The notes under the pieces are model-generated. The model worked only from the letters and a program-made list of their open reading frames with translations, ran no database searches and had not been told where the DNA came from. From Bacillus cereus (GTDB taxonomy: Bacteria > Bacillota > Bacilli > Bacillales > Bacillaceae_G): DNA of 64,000 nt. The stretch's first letter is position 1, and each line of letters opens with the position of its first letter. Below are positions 1 through 11,889 of this stretch, piece after piece. The position numbers and the translations under genes were made by a program. The stretch is from assembly GCF_025917685.1 (NCBI RefSeq), contig NZ_CP089518.1, forward strand, positions 312,501 through 376,500, given 5' to 3'.

Positions 1-1497
<1,497 letters not shown>

Positions 1498-1547
1498 TAT
1501 AATATGTAGCAAATGTTATCTAGTTTTGAAGGAATATGCCTTCATAG

Positions 1548-1663
1548 TTTGGTGATGATGGCAGAGAGGTCACACCCGTTCCCATACCGAACACGGAAGT
1601 TAAGCTCTCTAGCGCCGATGGTAGTTGGGACCTTGTCCCTGTGAGAGTAGGACGTCGCCAAGC
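1548..1663 (+). rRNA. rrf: 5S ribosomal RNA
   Basis: A 116-nt 5S gene starts about 50 nt after 23S, from TTTGGTGATGATGG to GACGTCGCCAAGC, with the conserved CCCATACCGAACACGG loop. It is followed directly by a terminator, so no tRNA cluster follows in this rRNA operon. Confidence 0.97.
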
Positions 1664-1698
1664 AAAAACCTAAGTCGTTTCGACTTAGGTTTTTTTAT
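1664..1698 (+). terminator. rRNA operon terminator
   Basis: An 11-bp stem AACCTAAGTCG / CGACTTAGGTT with a TTT loop is followed by seven T residues just after 5S. This is a factor-independent terminator for the rRNA operon. Confidence 0.9.
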
Positions 1699-1706
1699 GT
1701 TTATTT

Positions 1707-1988
1707 TTATTTACCAAATGTTAAAATCCATAAATTGAATGAAGCTAAAGAAGAGAAAAGAATGAAATAGAGGCTGTTTAAAATAATGGCAATGATTTTT
1801 TGTGCTCCTGATTTTCCGAATGCTCCTAAAATAATACCTAAGATAGGAAGCATTAGTTCTATCATAAGTATATATTTAAAATAATGAGAGTAGAAAAAAT
1901 GGGATGATATAAATAAGTATTCAATAACTACAGCAATTATCGCGATAGAGAAACATAAATAGGATAATAGCACAGTTATTTTTTTCAC
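1707..1988 (-). CDS. small membrane protein, unknown function
   Basis: A 93-residue, very hydrophobic protein with three probable membrane helices (about residues 7-27, 38-57 and 64-88) and a short charged loop (GKSGAQK) between helices 2 and 3. I do not recognise a family. The start is GTG (position 1988 on the minus strand), chosen because AAGGAG lies eight bases upstream. It converges with the rRNA operon and stands alone, with AT-rich DNA upstream that it shares with the divergent pur control region. The coding evidence is the good ribosome site and the coherent helix pattern; function cannot be inferred. Confidence 0.65.
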   Translation of the reverse strand: MKKITVLLSYLCFSIAIIAVVIEYLFISSHFFYSHYFKYILMIELMLPILGIILGAFGKSGAQKIIAIILNSLYFILFSSLASFNLWILTFGK

Positions 1989-2172
1989 GGTTATTTCTCC
2001 TTAGAAATTAAATGATTATAATATAAGTTCTATTGATGTATAGAATACAAGAGTGTATATACTTTGGTTGAAACATACTGAAGTAAATTATACGTAAAAT
2101 AGATCTCTAGAAATATATATTCTAATTCCCCTTTCTTCTTGCATATAGTTGCAATTCTTCTTTTGAATATAA

Positions 2173-2222
2173 CTAAAACACGAACGTTATTGATTACTAA
2201 TAAAAAAACATTCGATTATTTG
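2173..2222 (+). promoter_or_regulatory. PurR box pair upstream of the pur operon (candidate)
   Basis: Two inverted sequences with the CGAA core of Bacillus PurR boxes lie just upstream of the pur -35 box: ACACGAACGTT at about 2178-2188 on the plus strand, and AATCGAATGTT on the minus strand at about 2208-2218. Two divergent boxes before the promoter is the arrangement known for B. subtilis PurR, whose repression is relieved by PRPP. The match is imperfect; binding is inferred. Confidence 0.6.
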
Positions 2223-2252
2223 TTGACATTGTTTATGAAATATTGTTAATAT
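2223..2252 (+). promoter_or_regulatory. sigma-A promoter of the pur operon
   Basis: TTGACA at 2223-2228 and TAATAT at 2247-2252 are separated by 18 bp, and TGT precedes the -10 (extended -10). Transcription would begin near 2259, about 20 nt before the riboswitch aptamer. Confidence 0.8.
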
Positions 2253-2278
2253 AGCCATAGAAACAATAATATATAAGA

Positions 2279-2347
2279 CCTCATATAATCGCGGGGATAT
2301 GGCCTGCAAGTCTCTACCTAACGACCGTTATTCGTTAGACTATGAGG
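2279..2347 (+). ncRNA. guanine (purine) riboswitch of the pur operon
   Basis: P1 is CCTCATA (2279-2285) with TATGAGG (2341-2347). Between them are the conserved ATAATC, GATATGG, GTCTCTACC and TTAGAC segments of the purine aptamer, with P3 CCTAACG/CGTTAG. The specificity base, just before TATGAGG at 2340, is C, which marks guanine/hypoxanthine rather than adenine recognition. It should act with the terminator at 2389-2450 to switch off purEKBCSQLFMNHD when guanine is plentiful. Confidence 0.95.
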
Positions 2348-2388
2348 GAAAGTCACTCGGTATTTTTCTATTCACAAGGGATACGTAT

Positions 2389-2450
2389 GCCTGAGTAGAG
2401 CGCTTTCTCTCATAGTAAAAGAGAAACTGTTCTATTTCAGGCTTTTTTTA
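2389..2450 (+). terminator. riboswitch-controlled terminator before purE
   Basis: A long interrupted stem runs from GCCTGAGTAGA (2389-2399) to CTATTTCAGGC (2432-2442), with an inner TTTCTC/GAGAAA helix, followed by seven T residues. It ends about 20 nt before purE. It is the expression platform of the guanine aptamer. Confidence 0.85.
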
Positions 2451-2472
2451 TTTGAATCGGGGGGATTCTAAT

Positions 2473-2958
2473 ATGAAATCACTAGTTGGAGTCATAATGG
2501 GAAGCACGTCAGACTGGGAAACAATGAAATATGCTTGTGACATTTTAGATGAATTAAATATACCGTATGAGAAAAAAGTTGTATCCGCTCATAGGACTCC
2601 GGATTATATGTTTGAATATGCAGAGACAGCTCGTGAACGTGGATTAAAAGTTATTATTGCTGGAGCCGGTGGAGCAGCGCATTTACCAGGAATGGTTGCA
2701 GCGAAGACAAATCTTCCTGTAATCGGTGTTCCAGTTCAATCAAAGGCGTTAAACGGCCTAGATTCATTATTATCCATTGTCCAAATGCCAGGAGGTGTTC
2801 CAGTTGCAACTGTTGCAATTGGTAAGGCTGGTTCAACGAATGCTGGATTACTTGCTGCACAAATACTTGGATCATTTCATGATGATATACATGATGCATT
2901 AGAGTTGAGACGAGAAGCTATTGAGAAAACTGTGCGTGAAGGTAGTGAGCTAGTATGA
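2473..2958 (+). CDS. purE: N5-carboxyaminoimidazole ribonucleotide mutase
   Basis: PurE class I (161 aa) moves the carboxyl group of N5-CAIR to give CAIR in purine synthesis, working after PurK. Visible motifs: phosphate-binding GSTSD at residues 10-14, SAHRTP at 38-43 (His40), and the glycine-rich [10 protein letters not shown] at 64-73 with His70. Length fits class I enzymes. I take the ATG at 2473, which has a GGGGGG ribosome site, rather than the in-frame TTG seven codons earlier that overlaps it. It is the first gene of the operon and overlaps purK by ATGA, so the two are translationally coupled, as expected for sequential enzymes. It lies under the guanine riboswitch. Confidence 0.97.
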   Translation: MKSLVGVIMGSTSDWETMKYACDILDELNIPYEKKVVSAHRTPDYMFEYAETARERGLKVIIAGAGGAAHLPGMVAAKTNLPVIGVPVQSKALNGLDSLLSIVQMPGGVPVATVAIGKAGSTNAGLLAAQILGSFHDDIHDALELRREAIEKTVREGSELV

Positions 2959-4106
2959 CGAGAATCATTTTACCTGGAAAAACAATCGGCATTATTGGAG
3001 GCGGCCAGCTTGGAAGAATGATGGGGTTGGCAGCTAAGGAAATGGGTTATAAAATCGCTGTTTTAGACCCTACAAAGCATTCACCATGTGCACAAGTTGC
3101 TGATAATGAGATTGTTGCATCTTATGACGATCTAAAAGCAATTCAGCACTTAGCAGAGATAAGCGACGTTGTCACATATGAATTTGAGAATATTGATTAT
3201 AGATGTTTACAATGGCTTGAAAAACATGCGTATTTACCACAAGGTAGTCAATTATTAAATAAAACACAAAATCGCTTTACTGAAAAGAATGCAATTGAAA
3301 AAGCTGGTTTACCGGTAGCATCGTATAGATTGGTTCAAAATGAAAATCAACTTGCAGAAGCAATTACAGAGTTATCTTTTCCTTCTGTCTTAAAAACAAC
3401 GACAGGTGGATACGATGGTAAAGGGCAAGTTGTTTTAAAGAGCGAAGCTGATGTTGTAAGAGCAAAAGAGCTTACTAATAAAGCAGAATGCATTCTAGAA
3501 AAATGGGTACCTTTTGAAAAAGAAATATCAGTTATTGTAATTCGTAGTGTAAGTGGTGAAACGAAAGTATTTCCTGTAGCAGAAAATATTCATGTGAATA
3601 ACATCTTGCATGAATCTATCGTTCCAGCTCGCATTACAGAAGAGCTTTCTCAAAAAGCAATTGCTTATGCAAAGGTACTTGCGGATGAATTAAAACTTGT
3701 GGGAACACTAGCGGTAGAGATGTTTGCTACAGCTGATGGTGAGATTTACATTAATGAATTAGCACCAAGACCTCACAATTCAGGGCATTATACACAGGAT
3801 GCATGTGAAACGAGCCAATTTGGTCAACATATTCGAGCAATCTGTAATTTACCTCTTGGAGAAACAAATTTGTTAAAACCAGTTGTCATGGTAAACATTT
3901 TAGGCGAACATATAGAAGGGGTCCTAGGACAAGTGAATAGACTAACCGGGTGCTATTTACACTTGTATGGAAAAGAAGAAGCAAAAGCGCAGCGAAAAAT
4001 GGGGCATGTTAATATTTTAAATGATAATATTGAAGTCGCTCTAGAAAAAGCGAAGAGTTTGCATATTTGGGACCATCAAGAACAACTGTTGGAGGGAAAA
4101 AGATGA
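2955..4106 (+). CDS. purK: N5-carboxyaminoimidazole ribonucleotide synthase
   Basis: An ATP-grasp enzyme (383 aa) that carboxylates AIR with bicarbonate and ATP to N5-CAIR, the PurE substrate. The N-terminal dinucleotide-type motif GGGQLGRM is at residues 15-22, the central ATP-grasp region contains the [13 protein letters not shown] loop, and [14 protein letters not shown] is the C-terminal metal/ATP signature. It overlaps purE by four bases at the start (ATGA) and purB by four at the end, so three genes form a coupled translation unit. Length is normal and nothing is unusual in the sequence. Confidence 0.97.
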   Translation: MTRIILPGKTIGIIGGGQLGRMMGLAAKEMGYKIAVLDPTKHSPCAQVADNEIVASYDDLKAIQHLAEISDVVTYEFENIDYRCLQWLEKHAYLPQGSQLLNKTQNRFTEKNAIEKAGLPVASYRLVQNENQLAEAITELSFPSVLKTTTGGYDGKGQVVLKSEADVVRAKELTNKAECILEKWVPFEKEISVIVIRSVSGETKVFPVAENIHVNNILHESIVPARITEELSQKAIAYAKVLADELKLVGTLAVEMFATADGEIYINELAPRPHNSGHYTQDACETSQFGQHIRAICNLPLGETNLLKPVVMVNILGEHIEGVLGQVNRLTGCYLHLYGKEEAKAQRKMGHVNILNDNIEVALEKAKSLHIWDHQEQLLEGKR

Positions 4107-5410
4107 TTAATCGTTATACACGCCCTGAAATGGGTGCAATTTGGACGGAAGAAAACAAATTTAAGGCATGGTTAGAAGTTGAGATTTTAGCTTGTGAAGC
4201 ATGGGCTGAGCTTGGCGACATTCCAAAAGAAGATGTGAAAAAAATTCGTGAACATGCATCATTTGATATCGATCGTATTTATGAAATCGAAAAAGAAACA
4301 CGTCATGATGTAGTTGCATTCACTCGTGCTGTATCAGAAACACCAGCATTAGGTGAGGAACGTAAATGGGTTCATTACGGTTTAACATCTACAGACGTAG
4401 TAGATACAGCATTATCTTACATCTTAAAACAAGCGAATGAAATCTTATTAAAAGACTTAGAAAACTTCGTTAGCATTTTAGCTAACAAAGCGAAAGAGCA
4501 CAAATACACAATCATGATGGGGAGAACACATGGTGTTCATGCAGAACCAACAACATTTGGTTTAAAGCTTGGTCTTTGGTATGAAGAAATGAAACGTAAC
4601 GTAGAGCGTTTCAAACAAGCTGCTGATACAGTTCGCGTTGGTAAATTATCTGGTGCGGTTGGTACATACGCGAATATTGATCCATTCGTAGAAAAATTTG
4701 TTTGTGAAAACTTAGGATTAGAAGCAGCACCAATTTCTACACAAACATTGCAACGTGATCGCCATGCTCATTACATGTCAACACTTGCACTAATCGCAAC
4801 ATCTATTGAAAAGATGGCAGTTGAGATTCGTGGTTTACAAAAGAGTGAAACACGTGAAGTTGAAGAGGCTTTCGCAAAAGGTCAAAAAGGCTCTTCTGCA
4901 ATGCCACATAAACGTAATCCAATTGGATCTGAAAATATGACCGGTTTAGCTCGTGTTATCCGCGGTTATATGATGACAGCTTACGAGAATGTTCCATTAT
5001 GGCATGAGCGCGATATTTCTCATTCTTCAGCAGAACGCGTAATTTTACCAGATGCTACAATCGCGTTAAATTACATGTTAAATCGCTTTGGTAATATCGT
5101 TAAAAACTTAACTGTATACCCAGAGAATATGAAACGCAATATGACAAGAACATACGGCTTAATTTATTCTCAGCGCGTAATGCTTACATTAATCGACAAA
5201 GGTATGGTACGTGAAGAAGCTTATGATATCGTACAACCTAAAGCGATGGAAGCTTGGGAAACACAAGTACAATTTAAAGAGCTTGTAGAAGGTGATGAGC
5301 GCATTACGAGCAAGTTAACGCAAGAAGAAATTAATGAGTGCTTCAACTATGAGCATCATATGCAACATGTTGATACAATCTTTGAACGCCTTGGATTAAA
5401 CGAAGCGTAA
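4103..5410 (+). CDS. purB: adenylosuccinate lyase
   Basis: PurB (435 aa) acts twice in purine synthesis, splitting fumarate from SAICAR and from adenylosuccinate. The fumarase/aspartase superfamily signature [10 protein letters not shown] is at residues 264-273, and the helix-rich N-terminal TRPEM and middle [10 protein letters not shown] segments hold the other active-site residues. I start it at the ATG at 4103, which forms ATGA with the purK stop and follows GGAGGG; a longer frame from 4067 lies within purK and has no better ribosome site. Codon use is strongly biased toward common codons. An 88-bp gap with a perfect hairpin separates it from purC. Confidence 0.97.
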   Translation: MINRYTRPEMGAIWTEENKFKAWLEVEILACEAWAELGDIPKEDVKKIREHASFDIDRIYEIEKETRHDVVAFTRAVSETPALGEERKWVHYGLTSTDVVDTALSYILKQANEILLKDLENFVSILANKAKEHKYTIMMGRTHGVHAEPTTFGLKLGLWYEEMKRNVERFKQAADTVRVGKLSGAVGTYANIDPFVEKFVCENLGLEAAPISTQTLQRDRHAHYMSTLALIATSIEKMAVEIRGLQKSETREVEEAFAKGQKGSSAMPHKRNPIGSENMTGLARVIRGYMMTAYENVPLWHERDISHSSAERVILPDATIALNYMLNRFGNIVKNLTVYPENMKRNMTRTYGLIYSQRVMLTLIDKGMVREEAYDIVQPKAMEAWETQVQFKELVEGDERITSKLTQEEINECFNYEHHMQHVDTIFERLGLNEA

Positions 5411-5418
5411 AATTTCAT

Positions 5419-5455
5419 ATGGCACAGAATAGAGTCATTCTGTGCCATTCTTTAT
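5419..5455 (+). terminator. intra-operon hairpin between purB and purC
   Basis: A perfect 12-bp stem, ATGGCACAGAAT (5419-5430) and ATTCTGTGCCAT (5437-5448), has a six-base AGAGTC loop and is followed by TCTTTAT, a poor U-tract. It could be a weak attenuator or an mRNA-processing or stability element that sets different levels for purEKB and the genes behind. Confidence 0.6.
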
Positions 5456-5498
5456 AAAAATATTATTCACATTTTTCAAACTACAGGGGGCTTGCGAA

Positions 5499-6218
5499 AT
5501 GCAAAAGCTAGAATTGCTGTATGAAGGTAAGGCAAAAAGAATTTATCGTACAGAATCAGCAGATATGGTTTGGGTAGAGTATAAAGATAGTGCGACTGCT
5601 TTCAATGGGGAGAAAAAAGAGACGATTACAGGAAAAGGTCGTTTGAACAATGAGATTACAACTTTATTGTTCAGAAAGTTACAAGAAGTAGGAATTAAAA
5701 CACATTTCGTTGAGAAGTTATCTGAAACAGAGCAACTTGTTAAAAAAGTGAGTATTATTCCTCTAGAAGTTGTCACAAGAAATGTAATTGCAGGAAGCCT
5801 TTCAAAACGATTAAGAATGGAAGAAGGAACTGTACTTGCAGAACCAATCGTAGAATTTTACTTCAAAGATGATGATTTAGGAGATCCGCTTGTAACGGAA
5901 GATCATATTCGTGTATTAAACGTTGCATCACCAGAGCAAGTAAGCGTATTACGAGATATGGCTCTACAAATCAATCAAGTATTGATTGAGCATTTCGCAA
6001 GCTGTCGTGTAAGATTAGTAGATTTCAAATTAGAGTTTGGTGTAACAGATGAGGGAGAAATTATTTTAGCGGATGAAATTTCACCAGATACTTGCCGTTT
6101 ATGGGATGAAGCGAGCAATGAAAAGTTTGATAAAGACGTATTCCGTCGTGATCTTGGGAATTTAACAGAAGCATATGAAGAAATTTTAAAACGTTTAGGG
6201 GGAATTTCACATGTATAA
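5499..6218 (+). CDS. purC: phosphoribosylaminoimidazole-succinocarboxamide synthase
   Basis: SAICAR synthetase (239 aa) joins CAIR and aspartate using ATP. The N-terminal LLYEGKAKRIY nucleotide-binding segment, VVTRNVIAGSL, and ILADEISPDTCRLWD near residues 190-204 are the family signatures. The ATG at 5499 is chosen because its protein begins like known PurC proteins and has GGGGG about ten bases upstream; an upstream in-frame GTG in the hairpin would add 19 unconserved hydrophobic residues. Its end overlaps the purS start by eight bases. Confidence 0.97.
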   Translation: MQKLELLYEGKAKRIYRTESADMVWVEYKDSATAFNGEKKETITGKGRLNNEITTLLFRKLQEVGIKTHFVEKLSETEQLVKKVSIIPLEVVTRNVIAGSLSKRLRMEEGTVLAEPIVEFYFKDDDLGDPLVTEDHIRVLNVASPEQVSVLRDMALQINQVLIEHFASCRVRLVDFKLEFGVTDEGEIILADEISPDTCRLWDEASNEKFDKDVFRRDLGNLTEAYEEILKRLGGISHV

Positions 6219-6465
6219 AGTTAAGGTATATGTAACGTTAAGAGAAAGTGTATTAGATCCACAAGGAACAGCAGTAAAAGGGGCACTTCATAGTCTTTCA
6301 TTTACAGAAGTACAAGACGTTCGAATCGGAAAGTACATGGAACTAACAATTGATAAATCAGTATCTGACCTTGATGCAAAGGTAAAAGAAATGTGTGAAA
6401 AACTATTAACAAACGTTGTAATGGAAGACTTCCGTTATGAAGTTGAGGAGGTTGTCGCACAGTGA
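6211..6465 (+). CDS. purS: FGAM synthase, PurS subunit
   Basis: A small 84-residue subunit needed in Gram-positive bacteria to hold PurL and PurQ together in the formylglycinamidine ribonucleotide synthase complex. It has the typical start [19 protein letters not shown] and a beta-alpha-beta-beta-alpha length. It starts inside the purC end and its stop overlaps the purQ GTG start (GTGA), so the three complex subunits purS, purQ and purL are translationally chained. Confidence 0.95.
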   Translation: MYKVKVYVTLRESVLDPQGTAVKGALHSLSFTEVQDVRIGKYMELTIDKSVSDLDAKVKEMCEKLLTNVVMEDFRYEVEEVVAQ

Positions 6466-7145
6466 AATTTGCAGTAATAGTATTTCCGGGTTCGAACTGT
6501 GATGTCGATATGTTCCATGCAATTAAAGATGAGCTTGGTGAAGAGGTAGATTACGTTTGGCACGATAGAGAGAATTTAGATGAATATGATGCAATTTTAC
6601 TACCAGGTGGCTTCTCTTACGGTGACTACTTACGCTGTGGTGCTATTTCTCGCTTTGCTAATGCAATGAAAGCAGTGCAAAAAGCTGCTGAGCAAGGAAA
6701 GCCGATTTTAGGTGTATGTAATGGATTCCAGATTCTTGTTGAATCGGGATTACTACCAGGAGCATTAATGAGAAACGAAAACTTAAAGTTTATGTGCCGT
6801 ACGGTTCAGTTACGTGTTGAAAATAATGAAACTATGTTTACATCACAATATGAAAAAGATGAAGTAATCAATATTCCAATTGCACATGGTGAGGGGAATT
6901 ACTATTGTGATGAAGCAACTCTTAAACAATTAGAAGAGAATAATCAAATCGCATTCCGTTATGTAGAAAATCCGAATGGAAGCGTTTCAGATATTGCTGG
7001 TATTGTAAATGAAAAAGGGAATGTACTTGGTATGATGCCACACCCAGAGCGTGCTGTAGATGAATTACTTGGCGGTGCTGAAGGGTTAAAAGTCTTTCAA
7101 TCTATCTTAAAACAGTGGAGGGAAACATATGTCGTTAATGCTTGA
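6462..7145 (+). CDS. purQ: FGAM synthase, glutaminase subunit PurQ
   Basis: A class I glutamine amidotransferase (227 aa) that delivers ammonia to PurL. The catalytic triad is visible: Cys86 in GVCNGFQIL, His194 and Glu196 in PHPERAV. The start is GTG at 6462 (overlap GTGA with purS), preceded by GAGGAGG. The end overlaps purL by 17 bases. Normal in length and sequence. Confidence 0.97.
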   Translation: MKFAVIVFPGSNCDVDMFHAIKDELGEEVDYVWHDRENLDEYDAILLPGGFSYGDYLRCGAISRFANAMKAVQKAAEQGKPILGVCNGFQILVESGLLPGALMRNENLKFMCRTVQLRVENNETMFTSQYEKDEVINIPIAHGEGNYYCDEATLKQLEENNQIAFRYVENPNGSVSDIAGIVNEKGNVLGMMPHPERAVDELLGGAEGLKVFQSILKQWRETYVVNA

Positions 7146-9348
7146 ACCAAATCCAACACAAATTAAAGAAGAACGCATATATGCGGAAATGGGGCTAACA
7201 GACGAAGAGTTTGCCATGGTTGAAAAGATTTTAGGCCGTCTGCCAAATTATACAGAAACAGGATTATTCTCTGTTATGTGGTCTGAACATTGTAGTTATA
7301 AAAATTCGAAGCCAGTACTTCGTAAATTCCCAACGACGGGTGAGCGCGTTCTGCAAGGACCTGGAGAAGGTGCTGGAATTGTAGACATCGGTGATAATCA
7401 AGCGGTTGTATTTAAAATGGAAAGCCATAACCACCCTTCTGCAATTGAACCATATCAAGGAGCAGCAACAGGCGTTGGCGGTATTATTCGTGATGTATTC
7501 TCTATGGGAGCACGTCCGGTAGCCCTATTAAACTCACTTCGCTTCGGTGAATTACAATCACCACGTGTGAAATACTTATTCGAAGAAGTAGTAGCAGGAA
7601 TTGCAGGATACGGTAACTGCATCGGTATTCCTACTGTTGGCGGCGAAGTACAATTTGATCCATGTTATGAAGGAAATCCACTTGTAAATGCAATGTGCGT
7701 AGGTTTAATTAACCATGAAGATATTAAAAAAGGGCAAGCGCACGGTGCTGGTAATACAGTAATGTACGTAGGAGCATCAACTGGTCGTGATGGTATTCAC
7801 GGTGCAACATTCGCATCTGAAGAGCTATCTGAAAGTTCAGAAGCGAAACGTCCGGCAGTTCAAGTAGGAGATCCATTTATGGAGAAACTTCTTATTGAAG
7901 CGTGTTTAGAACTTATTCAGTCTGATGCACTTGTTGGAATTCAAGATATGGGCGCAGCTGGTTTAACATCATCTTCTGCAGAAATGGCAAGTAAAGCAGG
8001 AATGGGTATTGAAATGTACTTAGATGATGTACCACAGCGTGAAACAGGAATGACACCATATGAAATGATGCTATCTGAATCACAAGAGCGTATGTTAATT
8101 GTTATAAAAAAAGGTAGAGAGCAAGAAATAGTAGATTTATTTGAGAAGTATGGTCTTGCAGCAGTTACGATGGGGAAAGTAACGGAAGACAAAATGCTTC
8201 GTTTATTCCATAAAGGTGAAAAGGTAGCTGAAGTACCAGCAGATGCTCTTGCAGAAGAAGCACCAATTTATCATAAACCATCAAAAGAAGCAGCATACTT
8301 TGCTGAGTTCCAGCAGATGAAAATGGAAACACCAAAAGTAGAAGATTATAAAGAAACGTTATTCGCTTTACTACAACAACCGACAATTGCAAGTAAAGAG
8401 TGGGTATATGATCAATATGATTATCAAGTACGCACAAGCACAGTTGTTACACCAGGTTCAGATGCAGCGGTTGTACGTGTGCGCGGTACAGAAAAAGGAT
8501 TAGCAATGACGACAGATTGCAACTCACGCTATATTTACTTAGATCCAGAAATGGGCGGGAAAATTGCGGTAGCAGAGGCAGCTCGTAATATCGTATGTTC
8601 TGGCGGAGAACCACTTGCAATTACAGATTGCTTAAACTTTGGTAACCCAGAAAAACCAGAGATCTTCTGGCAAATTGAGAAATCAGTAGACGGTATGAGT
8701 GAAGCTTGTCGCACATTACAAACGCCAGTTATCGGCGGAAACGTATCGATGTATAACGAGCGTAGTGGTGAAGCGGTATATCCAACACCGACTGTTGGTA
8801 TGGTTGGTCTTGTACATGATCTAAAACACGTAACAACACAAGAATTTAAGCAAGCTGGCGATTTAGTTTACGTAATCGGAGAGACGAAAGCTGAGTTTGG
8901 TGGAAGTGAATTACAGAAAATGGTCCACGGCAAAATTTTCGGCCAATCACCAAGTATCGATCTAGATGTAGAATTAAAACGTCAAAAACAAGTATTAGAA
9001 GCAATTCAAGCTGGCCTTGTTCAATCTGCACATGATGTTGCTGAAGGTGGTTTAGCAGTTGCAATTTCTGAAAGTGCAATTGGTGCTAACGGTTTAGGTG
9101 CTAATGTGAAATTAGACGGAGAAGCAACGGCAGTATTATTTGCGGAATCACAATCTCGCTTCGTTCTAACTGTAAAACGTGAAAATAAAGAAGCATTCGA
9201 GAAAGTCGTTGAAGCAATTCAAGTTGGAGAAGTGACAAATACAAATGAAGTAACAATTAATAATGAAGAAAATGAAGTATTACTTACAGCAAATGTAGAC
9301 GAAATGAGAAAGGCTTGGAAAGGGGCAATCCCATGCTTGCTGAAATAA
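7129..9348 (+). CDS. purL: FGAM synthase, synthetase subunit PurL
   Basis: Small-type PurL (739 aa) makes formylglycinamidine ribonucleotide from FGAR, ATP and ammonia from PurQ. His54 in [26 protein letters not shown], and the two AIRS-type halves with [20 protein letters not shown] and later GGNVSMYNE are visible. The ATG at 7129 follows GGAGGGAAAC within purQ. It is shorter than the single-chain PurL of enterobacteria, as expected since PurS and PurQ are separate. It overlaps purF by 16 bases. Confidence 0.97.
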   Translation: MSLMLEPNPTQIKEERIYAEMGLTDEEFAMVEKILGRLPNYTETGLFSVMWSEHCSYKNSKPVLRKFPTTGERVLQGPGEGAGIVDIGDNQAVVFKMESHNHPSAIEPYQGAATGVGGIIRDVFSMGARPVALLNSLRFGELQSPRVKYLFEEVVAGIAGYGNCIGIPTVGGEVQFDPCYEGNPLVNAMCVGLINHEDIKKGQAHGAGNTVMYVGASTGRDGIHGATFASEELSESSEAKRPAVQVGDPFMEKLLIEACLELIQSDALVGIQDMGAAGLTSSSAEMASKAGMGIEMYLDDVPQRETGMTPYEMMLSESQERMLIVIKKGREQEIVDLFEKYGLAAVTMGKVTEDKMLRLFHKGEKVAEVPADALAEEAPIYHKPSKEAAYFAEFQQMKMETPKVEDYKETLFALLQQPTIASKEWVYDQYDYQVRTSTVVTPGSDAAVVRVRGTEKGLAMTTDCNSRYIYLDPEMGGKIAVAEAARNIVCSGGEPLAITDCLNFGNPEKPEIFWQIEKSVDGMSEACRTLQTPVIGGNVSMYNERSGEAVYPTPTVGMVGLVHDLKHVTTQEFKQAGDLVYVIGETKAEFGGSELQKMVHGKIFGQSPSIDLDVELKRQKQVLEAIQAGLVQSAHDVAEGGLAVAISESAIGANGLGANVKLDGEATAVLFAESQSRFVLTVKRENKEAFEKVVEAIQVGEVTNTNEVTINNEENEVLLTANVDEMRKAWKGAIPCLLK

Positions 9349-10748
9349 AGGGGTTAAATGAAGAATGTGGCGTTTTCGGAATTTGGGGGCATGAAAATGC
9401 AGCACAAGTTTCGTACTACGGATTGCACAGTTTGCAGCACCGTGGGCAAGAGGGCGCAGGCATTGTTGTAAATAATGGGGAAAAAATCATCGGTCACAAG
9501 GGGTTAGGTTTAATATCAGAAGTGTTTTCAAGAGGTGAGCTAGAAGGATTAAACGGGAAATCAGCAATCGGACACGTACGATATGCGACAGCAGGTGGAA
9601 GTGAAGTTGCTAACGTTCAACCATTATTATTCCGTTTTTCTGATCATAGTATGGCATTAGCTCATAACGGAAATTTAATTAATGCAAAGATGCTTCGTCG
9701 TGAATTAGAGGCAGAAGGAAGTATTTTTCAAACAAGTTCAGATACAGAAGTACTTTTACATCTCATTAAACGTAGTACAAAAGATTCTTTAATTGAAAGT
9801 GTAAAAGAGGCTTTAAATAAAGTGAAAGGTGCGTTTGCATATCTTTTACTAACTGGAAATGAAATGATCGTTGCGTTGGATCCAAATGGATTCCGTCCTC
9901 TTTCAATTGGAAAGATGGGGGATGCTTACGTTGTAGCATCAGAAACATGTGCTTTCGATGTAGTGGGTGCTACATATATTCGCGATGTAGAACCTGGTGA
10001 ATTACTTATCATCAATGATGAAGGAATTCATGTAGATCGTTTTACAAATGAAGTAGATCATGCAATTTGTAGTATGGAATACATTTACTTTGCACGTCCG
10101 GATTCTAATATTGCAGGTATTAACGTTCATGCAGCACGTAAAAATATGGGGAAACGTTTAGCGGCAGAAGCTCCTATTGAAGCTGATGTTGTTACTGGTG
10201 TACCAGATTCTAGTATTTCAGCTGCGATTGGCTATGCGGAGGCGACAGGCATTCCGTATGAGTTAGGATTAATTAAAAATCGTTACGTTGGACGTACATT
10301 TATTCAACCTTCTCAAGAACTGCGCGAGCAAGGGGTAAAGATGAAGCTTTCCGCAGTAAGAGGTGTAGTTGAAGGGAAACGAGTTGTTATGATTGACGAT
10401 TCTATCGTAAGAGGAACGACAAGTAAACGAATTGTTCGTATGCTTCGCGAGGCTGGAGCGACAGAGGTTCATGTAAGAATCGCTTCACCACCTCTGAAAT
10501 ATCCATGCTTCTATGGTATTGATATTCAAACGAGAAAAGAATTAATTGCAGCAAATAATACAGTAGAAGAAATACGTGAAATAATCGGAGCAGATTCTTT
10601 AACATTTTTAAGCGAAGATGGATTAGTAGATGCAATTGGACGTCCATATGAAGGGAAATATGGCGGCCTATGTATGGCTTACTTCAATGGAGACTATCCA
10701 ACAGCACTTTATGATTATGAGCAAGAGCTTTTAGAAAGTATGAAATAA
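9333..10748 (+). CDS. purF: amidophosphoribosyltransferase (three of four Fe-S cysteines)
   Basis: PurF (471 aa) commits PRPP to purine synthesis by replacing pyrophosphate with ammonia from glutamine. An 11-residue propeptide ([11 protein letters not shown]) precedes Cys12, the N-terminal nucleophile after processing, as in B. subtilis. The PRPP loop [12 protein letters not shown] is at residues 352-363. Of the B. subtilis 4Fe-4S ligands (mature Cys236, 382, 437, 440), three match here at mature 235, 381 and 436, but the fourth position, 439, is Tyr (context CMAYFNG). Start: ATG at 9333 after AAAGGGG; an upstream TTG in frame is less likely. The gap to purM holds a hairpin. Confidence 0.96.
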   Translation: MLAEIKGLNEECGVFGIWGHENAAQVSYYGLHSLQHRGQEGAGIVVNNGEKIIGHKGLGLISEVFSRGELEGLNGKSAIGHVRYATAGGSEVANVQPLLFRFSDHSMALAHNGNLINAKMLRRELEAEGSIFQTSSDTEVLLHLIKRSTKDSLIESVKEALNKVKGAFAYLLLTGNEMIVALDPNGFRPLSIGKMGDAYVVASETCAFDVVGATYIRDVEPGELLIINDEGIHVDRFTNEVDHAICSMEYIYFARPDSNIAGINVHAARKNMGKRLAAEAPIEADVVTGVPDSSISAAIGYAEATGIPYELGLIKNRYVGRTFIQPSQELREQGVKMKLSAVRGVVEGKRVVMIDDSIVRGTTSKRIVRMLREAGATEVHVRIASPPLKYPCFYGIDIQTRKELIAANNTVEEIREIIGADSLTFLSEDGLVDAIGRPYEGKYGGLCMAYFNGDYPTALYDYEQELLESMK

Positions 10749-10797
10749 GAAGAAAAAAGCTTCTACCTCTTTTGATGTAGAAGCTAGCTTCTTTCTT
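10748..10797 (+). other. hairpin in the purF-purM gap
   Basis: AGCTTCTAC (10758-10766) pairs with GTAGAAGCT (10777-10785), with flanking purine-rich and pyrimidine-rich arms (AAGAAG and CTTCTTTCTT) that can extend or compete with the stem. There is no clean T-tract, so it is more likely an mRNA processing/stability element or weak attenuator than a full terminator. Confidence 0.45.
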
Positions 10798-10848
10798 AAA
10801 ACGGCCGCCCTGGATGGGGAGAAATTAAAAGACGAGGTGTAAATAACG

Positions 10849-11889
10849 ATGGCGAATGCATATAAGCAAGCAGGAGTAGATATTGAAGCTGGATATGAAG
10901 CGGTATCTCGCATGAAAAAACACGTACAAACAACAATGAGAAAAGAAGTACTAGGCGGTTTAGGCGGTTTTGGAGGTATGTTTGATCTATCAAAATTTGC
11001 ATTAGAAGAACCTGTATTAGTATCTGGAACAGATGGCGTGGGAACAAAATTAATGCTCGCTTTTATGGCAGATAAACATGACACAATCGGTATTGATGCA
11101 GTAGCAATGTGTGTAAATGATATTGTTGTCCAAGGAGCAGAGCCGCTTTTCTTCCTTGATTATATTGCTTGTGGTAAAGCTGAACCTAGTAAAATTGAAA
11201 ACATCGTCAAAGGTATATCAGAGGGCTGTCGCCAAGCTGGTTGTGCATTAATTGGTGGAGAAACAGCTGAAATGCCAGGAATGTATTCTACGGAAGAGTA
11301 TGATTTAGCTGGTTTTACAGTTGGGATTGTTGATAAAAAGAAAATTGTAACAGGTGAGAAAATTGAAGCTGGTCACGTATTAATTGGATTAGCATCTAGC
11401 GGTATTCATAGTAATGGTTACTCTTTAGTACGAAAAGTGTTACTAGAAGATGGAGAGCTATCTTTAGATCGTATTTACGGACGCTTAGAGCTACCTCTTG
11501 GTGAAGAATTATTAAAACCAACGAAAATTTATGTCAAACCTATTTTAGAACTATTGAAGAAACATGAAGTATACGGTATGGCGCATATTACAGGTGGCGG
11601 ATTCATTGAAAATATTCCACGTATGTTGCCAGAAGGAATTGGTGCTGAAATTGAGCTAGGAGCTTGGGAAATTCAGCCGATCTTCAGTTTACTTCAAGAA
11701 GTTGGAAAACTGGAAGAGAAAGAAATGTTCAATATTTTTAACATGGGTATTGGTATGGTAGTAGCGGTGAAGGAAGAAGATGCAAAAGATATTGTTCGTC
11801 TTCTTGAAGAGCAAGGCGAAACAGCTCGTATTATTGGACGCACTGTACAAGGTGCTGACGTTACTTTTAACGGGAGCACAGAACTATGA
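10849..11889 (+). CDS. purM: phosphoribosylformylglycinamidine cyclo-ligase (AIR synthase)
   Basis: PurM (346 aa) closes the imidazole ring of FGAM with ATP to form AIR. The [13 protein letters not shown] motif (from about residue 64) and the [11 protein letters not shown] segment carry ATP and substrate contacts typical of the AIRS superfamily. The ATG at 10849 follows ACGAGGTG. Its stop overlaps the purN start by ATGA. First gene after the second gap in the operon; length equals that of B. subtilis PurM. Confidence 0.97.
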   Translation: MANAYKQAGVDIEAGYEAVSRMKKHVQTTMRKEVLGGLGGFGGMFDLSKFALEEPVLVSGTDGVGTKLMLAFMADKHDTIGIDAVAMCVNDIVVQGAEPLFFLDYIACGKAEPSKIENIVKGISEGCRQAGCALIGGETAEMPGMYSTEEYDLAGFTVGIVDKKKIVTGEKIEAGHVLIGLASSGIHSNGYSLVRKVLLEDGELSLDRIYGRLELPLGEELLKPTKIYVKPILELLKKHEVYGMAHITGGGFIENIPRMLPEGIGAEIELGAWEIQPIFSLLQEVGKLEEKEMFNIFNMGIGMVVAVKEEDAKDIVRLLEEQGETARIIGRTVQGADVTFNGSTEL

